Under the pieces are notes generated by a model that saw only the letters and a list, made by a program, of their open reading frames with translations, searched no databases and had not been told where the DNA came from. A stretch of DNA of 5,047 nucleotides from Candidatus Nomurabacteria bacterium RIFCSPLOWO2_01_FULL_41_12 (GTDB lineage Bacteria; Patescibacteriota; Minisyncoccia; Phycocordibacterales; UBA9973): contig MFUY01000025.1 in the NCBI GenBank assembly GCA_001787035.1, forward strand, positions 4,054 through 9,100, read 5' to 3'. Each line of letters starts with the position of its first letter. Position 1 is the stretch's first letter. Position numbers and translations under genes: made by a program. Of this stretch, positions 1-3,340 are shown piece by piece.

Positions 1-51
1 ACCCACGCCCCAACAGCGGGGCATATCCAAAAACAAGCGGGCACTACTTGG
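1..51. other. Left-edge sequence, unassigned
   Basis: This stretch ends at an intrinsic terminator, so some transcript probably finishes here. None of the three forward frames meets a stop codon before the terminator; the first stops are at 72-74, 77-79 and 88-90. A coding gene would therefore have to run into or through the terminator, or the upstream transcript is an RNA. A 5-bp GC hairpin is visible (GCCCC 7-11 with GGGGC 18-22, loop AACAGC), and TCCAA (26-30) can pair with TTGGA (48-52). I see no tRNA T-arm, CCA end or other RNA signature that I can name. The function is unknown. Confidence 0.3.
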
Positions 52-72
52 AAAAGCGGCGTCTGCTTTTTT
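52..72 (+). terminator. Intrinsic terminator of an upstream transcript
   Basis: AAAAGCGG (52-59) pairs with CTGCTTTT (63-70) across a CGT loop, with one G-U pair, and the T run covers 67-72. An A-tract, short GC core and T-tract are the standard features of a Rho-independent terminator. It separates whatever lies to the left from the small gene at 98. On the opposite strand only four Ts follow the stem, so activity in that direction is less likely. Confidence 0.6.
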
Positions 73-82
73 AATTTAATTT

Positions 83-91
83 TGCTATAAT
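83..91 (+). promoter_or_regulatory. Extended -10 promoter for the 63-aa gene
   Basis: TG-C-TATAAT is a perfect extended -10 element: TG at 83-84 and TATAAT at 86-91. I see no good -35 box about 17 bp upstream, which is acceptable when the TG extension is present. The transcription start expected 7 nt after the hexamer is position 98, the A of the ATG, so the mRNA is probably leaderless. Confidence 0.7.
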
Positions 92-97
92 CAAAGT

Positions 98-289
98 ATG
101 TTCATGATTCTTTTTAAAATCTGGTATATGATAGCCATTTTGCCTTTCATTATTTTTCTGGAAGGGAATGATATGCTCGCTGATTTTTTAAAGAAAAAGA
201 AAATATATTCACACTGGGATTATTGGCATTCCCTGCTTATCATTTCTATTATTCTAGCCGTTGTTTTATGGACGAAAGGGTATCGGTAA
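98..289 (+). CDS. Small two-helix membrane protein, unknown function
   Basis: The 63-residue protein has a hydrophobic stretch at about residues 4-20, a charged middle with four lysines in a row (LKKKKIY), a WDYWH segment just before a second hydrophobic stretch at about 44-58, and a basic KGYR tail. This predicts a small inner-membrane protein with two helices and a short lysine-rich connecting loop. The start is supported by a perfect extended -10 box ending 6 nt upstream, and there is no Shine-Dalgarno sequence. I do not recognise a named family. It resembles short conserved hypothetical membrane proteins of Parcubacteria, but that is recollection only. The main alternative is a chance open frame; the promoter position and the clean hydrophobic-charged-hydrophobic pattern argue against it. 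Confidence 0.62.
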   Translation: MFMILFKIWYMIAILPFIIFLEGNDMLADFLKKKKIYSHWDYWHSLLIISIILAVVLWTKGYR

Positions 290-302
290 AATATAGGATT
301 TA

Positions 303-311
303 TGTTACAAT
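303..311 (+). promoter_or_regulatory. Extended -10 promoter for the 44-aa gene
   Basis: TG-T-TACAAT: TG at 303-304 and TACAAT at 306-311, a 5/6 match to TATAAT. No clear -35 box is visible. The hexamer ends 9 nt before the ATG at 321, so the expected start is near 318. That leaves a leader of only about 3 nt. The AAAGGG at 313-318 would lie mostly upstream of the transcript and is too close to the start codon for normal ribosome binding. Confidence 0.5.
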
Positions 312-320
312 TAAAGGGTG

Positions 321-455
321 ATGACAAAGCACTTTTTTAAAACCTTGCTTCTCTTTACGGGCATGATAGCCTTAGGCCTTACCGGAATCTTTCTGGCCAG
401 TTATTTCGGCACAGGGGAACAAAATGAACAAAATAGCGCGAATGTTGCAAAGTAA
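321..455 (+). CDS. 44-aa single-helix membrane protein, unknown function
   Basis: This short gene encodes 44 residues: a basic N-terminus (MTKHFFK), one hydrophobic helix at about residues 8-29 (LLLFTGMIALGLTGIFLAS), then a polar tail rich in Asn, Gln and Glu ending in VAK, with TAA at 453-455. The arrangement suggests a small protein anchored by an N-terminal helix, with a short tail probably outside the membrane under the positive-inside rule. There is no lipobox cysteine and no clear signal peptidase site, so an anchor is more likely than a cleaved leader. It begins 31 nt after the previous small gene and has its own extended -10 box. I cannot name a family. The promoter and the clean amphipathic layout support a real gene, but length alone gives little proof. 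Confidence 0.58.
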   Translation: MTKHFFKTLLLFTGMIALGLTGIFLASYFGTGEQNEQNSANVAK

Positions 456-466
456 GATACATATGA

Positions 467-510
467 TATACCCCCACACCTATTTGACTTTAAATAGGTG
501 TGGGGGTATA
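467..510. repeat. Perfect 19-bp inverted repeat with 6-nt loop
   Basis: The left arm TATACCCCCACACCTATTT (467-485) is the exact reverse complement of 492-510, and the loop is GACTTT. No T run follows, so this is not a classic intrinsic terminator for the 44-aa gene. The loop and right arm contain the promoter described at 484-512. Part of the right arm can also pair downstream (GGTAT 505-509 with ATACC 517-521), giving a competing small hairpin. A perfect stem of this length in a short intergenic gap suggests either a dispersed palindromic repeat or a protein-binding or cruciform site. Confidence 0.85.
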
Positions 511-512
511 GT
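484..512 (+). promoter_or_regulatory. Sigma70-type promoter inside the palindrome, likely for rplJ-rplL-purH
   Basis: TTGACT (484-489, 5/6 match to TTGACA) and TATAGT (507-512, 5/6 match to TATAAT) are separated by exactly 17 bp. The expected start is near 519, giving a leader of about 113 nt before rplJ. The -35 box straddles the end of the left arm and the asymmetric loop, so only the + strand has a good -35; the mirrored copy on the - strand reads TTAAAG. This is the best -35/-10 pair in the window and the most credible source of the stalk-operon transcript. Confidence 0.6.
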
Positions 513-539
513 GTCCATACCGCAAAGAAAATAGGTTTA

Positions 540-559
540 CCCTGAGCGTAGTCGAAGGG
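540..559. repeat. REP-like imperfect palindrome
   Basis: CCCTGAGCGTAGTCGAAGGG has CCCT/AGGG outer arms, tandem G-A mismatches and an inner G-C pair. From memory, its reverse complement belongs to the widespread CCCTTCGAC...CTCAGGG repeats that give the familiar spurious peptide PFDYAQG, and that peptide is indeed encoded on the - strand here. Such motifs occur as dispersed intergenic repeats in many bacterial genomes. Here it lies in the presumed rplJ leader. Copy number elsewhere cannot be judged from one window. Confidence 0.6.
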
Positions 560-594
560 CAGTAAAAATTCCTGTTTAGTGGGTCGATATCTTT

Positions 595-615
595 GACGGC
601 GCAAGCCGTTTTCTT
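595..615 (+). terminator. GCAA-tetraloop hairpin with T-rich tail, candidate attenuator
   Basis: ACGGC (596-600) pairs with GCCGT (605-609) across a GCAA (GNRA-type) loop, optionally extended by a G-U pair (595-610), and is followed by TTTTCTT (609-615). It ends 16 nt before the rplJ start codon. With the promoter upstream at 484-512, it could act as an attenuator or as part of the L10 leader. The stem is short and the T-run is interrupted by C, so termination may be partial. Confidence 0.45.
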
Positions 616-631
616 AATTTATATAACATTT

Positions 632-1114
632 ATGTTACAAAAATCAAAAAAAGAAGAGATCATAAAAGATCTTGAGAAAACAATTAAGGATTCCGAATCC
701 CTTGTCTTCCTTAATTTTCATGGTCTAAAAGTAGGCGATGAGACAGTTTTACGCCGAGACCTTCGAAAAGAAGGAATAGGTTACAAAGTATCTAGAAAGA
801 CGCTTCTTGCCCGCGCATTGAAAGGGAAAGCTGAAGGTGAAGTCCCAGAGCTCGCCGGCGAAGTCGCTATTGCATATTCTAAAGACGAAATAGCATCTCC
901 GCGCGAAATCTTTAATTTCCAAAAAACTCATAAAGGAATTCTGAATATTTTAGGCGGAATTTTTAATGGGAAATTTATTGGTGCGGAAAAAATGATGGAA
1001 ATAGCCACCATACCAAGCCGGGAAGTCTTGCTATCCAAATTAGCATTCTTGCTCAAGTCACCTATGGCGCGTTTAGCAATAGCCGTGAACGAAGTCGCAA
1101 AGCTTCGCCCGTAG
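632..1114 (+). CDS. rplJ: Ribosomal protein L10 (uL10)
   Basis: L10 is the base of the ribosomal stalk. Its N-terminal domain binds 23S rRNA next to L11, and its C-terminal helix carries the L7/L12 dimers that recruit translation factors. The 160-residue product shows the family landmarks: a helical KKEEIIKDLEKTIKDS start, LVFLNFHGLKV (24-34) matching the usual GLTV region, LRRDLRKEGIGYKVSRKTLLARAL (40-63) matching the LR..LR..G..YKVVKNTLxxxA signature (SRK replaces VKN), and a C-terminal hydrophobic helix with ARLAIAVNEVAK that should bind L7/L12. I chose ATG at 632. The in-frame TTG at 593 would add 13 residues encoded by the leader hairpin and matches nothing in the family. No Shine-Dalgarno sequence is present. 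rplL follows after 91 nt. The L11 and L1 genes, often upstream in other bacteria, are replaced here by two tiny membrane genes. Confidence 0.97.
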   Translation: MLQKSKKEEIIKDLEKTIKDSESLVFLNFHGLKVGDETVLRRDLRKEGIGYKVSRKTLLARALKGKAEGEVPELAGEVAIAYSKDEIASPREIFNFQKTHKGILNILGGIFNGKFIGAEKMMEIATIPSREVLLSKLAFLLKSPMARLAIAVNEVAKLRP

Positions 1115-1154
1115 GTCTACAGCCGAGGGAAAAGGTAATTATTAATTAAAGGAA

Positions 1155-1198
1155 GCGTCGCGCCGAAAGGACTTACGCGACGTGATTCCGCAGAATCA
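1155..1198 (+). promoter_or_regulatory. Two adjacent hairpins in the rplJ-rplL gap
   Basis: Hairpin 1: CGTCGCG (1156-1162) pairs perfectly with CGCGACG (1176-1182), optionally extended by G1155-T1183. Its interior can close as CC-GAAA-GG, a GNRA tetraloop, leaving a 3' bulge ACTTA. Hairpin 2: TGATTC (1183-1188) pairs with GAATCA (1193-1198) around CGCA. They abut and could stack coaxially, ending 7 nt before the rplL ATG. No T-run follows, so termination is unlikely. Possible roles are an RNase processing site, a stability element, or translational control that lets L7/L12 be made in excess over L10. Confidence 0.6.
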
Positions 1199-1205
1199 AA
1201 AATTT

Positions 1206-1580
1206 ATGTTAAAATTTGATCAATTTATGAAGGATCTCGAAAGTGCATCGGTCTTGGAGTTAAATGACTTAGTGAAAGCTATTGAGGAGAAGTTTGGGGT
1301 TTCTGCCGCAGCTGTCGCGGCAGTGGGTGGCGGAGGCGGAACTGCAGGAGCTCCAGTAGCTGAAGAGCAAAGTACTTATACTGTCGTTCTTGCTTCTGCG
1401 GGTGAGCAGAAAATAGCAGTGATGAAAATCGTAAAAGAAGCCTTGGGCCTCGGCTTGAAAGATGCCAAAGATTTGGTTGATGCCGCTCCGGGGACTCTCA
1501 AAGAGGGAATGAAGAAAGAGGAAGCCAATGATCTGAAGAAGAAGATTGAAGCGGCGGGGGGTAAAATAGAATTGAAATAA
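1206..1580 (+). CDS. rplL: Ribosomal protein L7/L12 (bL12)
   Basis: L7/L12 forms the flexible stalk dimers on L10 that recruit and activate EF-Tu, EF-G, IF2 and RF3. The 124-residue product has all three parts: an N-terminal dimerisation and L10-binding domain (1-32, with SVLELNDLVKAIEEKFGV), a Gly/Ala-rich hinge (33-54, with five consecutive glycines), and a C-terminal factor-binding domain (55-124) containing KIAVMKIVKEALGLGLKDAK and DLVDAAPGTLKEG, very close to the family consensus. I chose the ATG at 1206 because the distance to SVLEL matches other L12 proteins. The upstream GTG at 1182 lies in the hairpins and adds 8 unmatched residues, while the ATG at 1227 would cut the first helix. 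No Shine-Dalgarno sequence is visible. purH begins 2 nt after the stop. Confidence 0.97.
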   Translation: MLKFDQFMKDLESASVLELNDLVKAIEEKFGVSAAAVAAVGGGGGTAGAPVAEEQSTYTVVLASAGEQKIAVMKIVKEALGLGLKDAKDLVDAAPGTLKEGMKKEEANDLKKKIEAAGGKIELK

Positions 1581-1582
1581 AT

Positions 1583-3301
1583 ATGGCCCAAAAACAGAAA
1601 GTAGCATTAATTTCTGTCTATGATAAAACAGGCATTACGGACTTTGCTAAAAGTTTAGTAGGTTTGGGCTGGCAAATCATTTCTTCCGGCGGTACTGCTA
1701 AACATCTGACCGATGCTGGAATAAAGGTGACAGACGTAGCCAAGATTACCGGTATGCCGCCAATTTTGAGCCATCGTGTACTTACCTTGCATCCAAAGAT
1801 TCACGGCGGACTTTTAGCGTTAGATACACCCGAGCATAAAGCTGAACTTGAACAATATAGCATCCCCTACATTGATTTAGTTTGCGTGGATCTGTATCCC
1901 CTGGAAGATGAAATAAATAAAATCGGGTCTACTAAAGAGTCTGTAATTGAAAAAACAGATATGGGGGGAGTGGCTCTTCTGCGTTCAAGCGCCAAAGGCA
2001 GGCGAATAACTATTTGTGAAGTTTCTGACAGGGAGAAAGTTATTGAATGGCTTAAAAACGGAGAGCCGGACAAGGAAGAATTCTTAAATGATATGGCTGC
2101 CCGGGCTGAAATAATTGTTTCAAGATATTGCCTGCTTTCCAGTAAATATCATAGCGCTGGAGGATACAGGGGTCTTTTAGGAGAGAAATACGCTGAATGC
2201 GCCTATGGAGAAAACGCATATCAAAAGCCCAGCTTTTTGTATAAAAATTTAAACAAAAAAGACTATTTGAAAGATGATCCGCTGGCTATTTTTAATTGGA
2301 AGCTAATTGCCGGTAATCCTCTTTCTTATAACAATATTTGCGATGTAGACAGGATGATACAGACGATAACCCACATCGGCGCTGGTCTTGAGAAGAATTT
2401 TGGCTCCGTGCCCAATATCGCCATTGGTGTAAAACACGGGAATGCTTGCGGAGCGGGAATTGCGCAAGGACCGTCCTTGCGAGGTGACTTGCGAGGTGAT
2501 TTAGACGCAGTTGAAAAAATGCTTTTGGGAGATTTGCGGGCGATTTTTGGCGGTTCGGTGATGTTGAACTTTCCGGTGGATGAAAAAATTGCGGAAGAAT
2601 TGATACATAAATTTTCGCTGGAAGGCGCAAGGCGGTTGCTTGATATTGTGTCGGCGCCTTCTTTTACTGAAGAAGCCGTAGAGATTCTTTCCCGCAAGAA
2701 AGGGAAATGCAGGCTTTTGGCAAACCCGTCTATTGAGAAAGCCGGTTTGCATACCCTTGATTCCACCAGCCGGTTTCGTTATGTGCGCGGCGGTTTTCTT
2801 ACCCAGCCCAACTATACTTTCGTGCCCAATCTGTCAAAGACAGTCTTTGACAACAATCTGTCAAGGACTGTCCTTGACAGCATCCTGAAAGATTTGCTTC
2901 TCGCGTGGGCTATTGGTTCCACATCAAATAGCAATACGATAACCATTGTCAAAGAGAACAGGCTTTATGGAAACGGTGTCGGCCAGCAGGACCGTGTCGG
3001 TGCGGCAAAGCTGGCAATTTTCCGCGCAGACGAAGCGGCGAATTTTGCAAAAGGACAGTCTCGAGTTCCCCAAGGACTGTCCTTGGGAGAGGGGGCTGAT
3101 TTAGAAAATGCCACTGCGTATAGCGACAGTTTTTTTCCTTTTTCGGATGCGCCGGAAGTATTGATAAGTCGCGGAATCAAAACCATTTTTTCTACCAGTG
3201 GTTCGGTCAATGATGAGAAAATAATAGAACTTTGCAAGCAAAAAGGCGTAAATCTCATCATGCTTCCCGACTCGGAGACCAGGGGTTTTTACCAGCATTA
3301 A
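1583..3301 (+). CDS. purH: Bifunctional AICAR transformylase/IMP cyclohydrolase
   Basis: PurH catalyses the last two steps of de novo IMP synthesis: formylation of AICAR with 10-formyl-THF, then ring closure. The N-terminal MGS-like cyclohydrolase domain (about 1-140) has SVYDKTGI, SSGGTAKHL, RVLTLHPKIHGG and DMGGVALLRSSAK. The transformylase part has AYGENAYQ (207-214), LSYNNICDVD, VKHGNACG (283-290), IFGGSVMLN, STSNS, GQQDRVGAAKLA, SDSFFPF and the terminal RGFYQH. Residues matching human ATIC Tyr104, Asp125, Lys137, Lys266, His267, Asn431, Arg451 and Asp546 appear kept. Those matching Lys66, Arg207 and His213 read Leu67, Ala207 and Tyr213 (human numbering from memory). At 572 aa it is longer than E. 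coli PurH (529), and the extra length matches in-frame palindromic insertions near residues 294-306, 416-433 and 490-505. It starts 2 nt after rplL with no Shine-Dalgarno sequence, so cotranscription and translational coupling are likely. No other purine gene is in the window. Confidence 0.95.
   Translation: MAQKQKVALISVYDKTGITDFAKSLVGLGWQIISSGGTAKHLTDAGIKVTDVAKITGMPPILSHRVLTLHPKIHGGLLALDTPEHKAELEQYSIPYIDLVCVDLYPLEDEINKIGSTKESVIEKTDMGGVALLRSSAKGRRITICEVSDREKVIEWLKNGEPDKEEFLNDMAARAEIIVSRYCLLSSKYHSAGGYRGLLGEKYAECAYGENAYQKPSFLYKNLNKKDYLKDDPLAIFNWKLIAGNPLSYNNICDVDRMIQTITHIGAGLEKNFGSVPNIAIGVKHGNACGAGIAQGPSLRGDLRGDLDAVEKMLLGDLRAIFGGSVMLNFPVDEKIAEELIHKFSLEGARRLLDIVSAPSFTEEAVEILSRKKGKCRLLANPSIEKAGLHTLDSTSRFRYVRGGFLTQPNYTFVPNLSKTVFDNNLSRTVLDSILKDLLLAWAIGSTSNSNTITIVKENRLYGNGVGQQDRVGAAKLAIFRADEAANFAKGQSRVPQGLSLGEGADLENATAYSDSFFPFSDAPEVLISRGIKTIFSTSGSVNDEKIIELCKQKGVNLIMLPDSETRGFYQH
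2463..2481. repeat. Palindromic element copy A in purH
   Basis: CGCAAGGAC (2463-2471) and GTCCTTGCG (2473-2481) are perfect inverted arms around a single C. The frame reads CAA GGA CCG TCC TTG, giving QGPSL at residues 295-299. The element lies in the segment between KHGNACG and the IFGG motif. It shares the core CAAGGAC-N-GTCCTTG with copies C and D and is followed at once by a 12-bp tandem repeat. Confidence 0.85.
2476..2499 (+). repeat. 12-bp perfect tandem duplication in purH
   Basis: CTTGCGAGGTGA occurs twice without a break (2476-2487 and 2488-2499), encoding an in-frame LRGD-LRGD at residues 299-306. The first unit begins inside the right arm of palindrome A. The length is a multiple of three, so the frame is kept. 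Identical sequence in both units suggests a recent slippage or an event connected with insertion of the palindrome. Confidence 0.85.
2827..2880 (+). repeat. 27-bp tandem pair of palindromes (copies B and C) in purH
   Basis: Two 27-bp units (2827-2853 and 2854-2880) encode NLSKTVFDN and NLSRTVLDS (residues 416-433). Each unit contains a perfect palindrome. Copy B is TGTCAAAGAC (2832-2841), A, GTCTTTGACA (2843-2852). Copy C is CTGTCAAGGAC (2858-2868), T, GTCCTTGACAG (2870-2880). The difference A2838 versus G2865 is matched by T2846 versus C2873, so pairing is kept in both. The frame (TCA AGG ACT GTC CTT) differs from that of copies A and D. Confidence 0.85.
3051..3087. repeat. Palindromic element copy D with extra half-site in purH
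   Basis: CCCAAGGAC (3069-3077) and GTCCTTGGG (3079-3087) flank a single T. Upstream, AAGGACAGTC (3051-3060) is an exact reverse complement of GACTGTCCTT (3075-3084), so a second, mutually exclusive 10-bp stem is possible. The frame reads CAA GGA CTG TCC TTG (QGLSL, 497-501), the same frame as copy A. It lies within a segment (about 490-505) absent from ordinary PurH between the GQQ.RV..AK motif and SDSFFPF. Confidence 0.8.
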
Positions 3302-3304
3302 ACC

Positions 3305-3332
3305 TTTACTTTTTTGTAAAATCTGATACTGT
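3305..3332 (+). promoter_or_regulatory. Promoter for the secreted protein gene
   Basis: TTTACT (3305-3310, 4/6 match to TTGACA), a 16-bp spacer and TACTGT (3327-3332) preceded by TG at 3324-3325 make an extended -10 promoter. The hexamer itself is weak (3/6). The expected start is about 3339, 2 nt before the ATG at 3341. A small TTTAC/GTAAA hairpin (3305-3309 with 3316-3320, T6 loop) overlaps it; it is too weak to call a terminator for purH. Confidence 0.45.
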
Positions 3333-3340
3333 AGCGGGGT

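Larger units (their letters stand above)
519..631 (+). promoter_or_regulatory. Leader upstream of rplJ, possible L10 autoregulatory region
   Basis: In many bacteria L10, or the L10-L7/L12 complex, binds its own mRNA leader to repress the operon. Here the space between the predicted start (about 519) and the rplJ ATG (632) is about 113 nt and holds two elements: the REP-like motif at 540-559 and a GCAA-loop hairpin with a T-rich tail at 595-615. I cannot identify the kink-turn of the known L10 leader by eye, so the autoregulatory role is inferred from position only. There is no Shine-Dalgarno sequence before rplJ. Confidence 0.35.

Noticed and set aside
401..604. 67-aa open frame on the - strand
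   Set aside because: It runs across the palindrome, the REP-like motif (giving PFDYAQG) and the 44-aa gene; no protein features.
593..620. TTGACG (593-598) as a -35 box for rplJ
   Set aside because: The nearest plausible -10 boxes are too weak or 19-23 bp away, and the leader hairpin would fill the spacer; the promoter at 484-512 is much better.
593..631. TTG start giving a 13-residue longer L10
   Set aside because: The added residues are encoded by the leader hairpin and do not resemble L10 N-termini; the ATG at 632 fits the family.
624..637. TAACAT-TT-ATGTTA palindrome over the rplJ start codon
   Set aside because: Short and A+T only apart from two bases; could be an operator but nothing else supports it.
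298..640. 13-mer ATTTATGTTACAA present at 298-310 and 628-640
   Set aside because: Expected by chance at roughly one in a few windows of this A+T-rich size; the first is a promoter, the second a start codon.
1182..1205. GTG start giving an 8-residue longer L7/L12
   Set aside because: It falls in the double hairpin, and the length from ATG 1206 to SVLEL matches the family.
2223..2238. Terminator-like AAAAGC-CCA-GCTTTTT inside purH
   Set aside because: It encodes the conserved QKPSFLY region after YGEN, so protein constraint explains it; stem is short.
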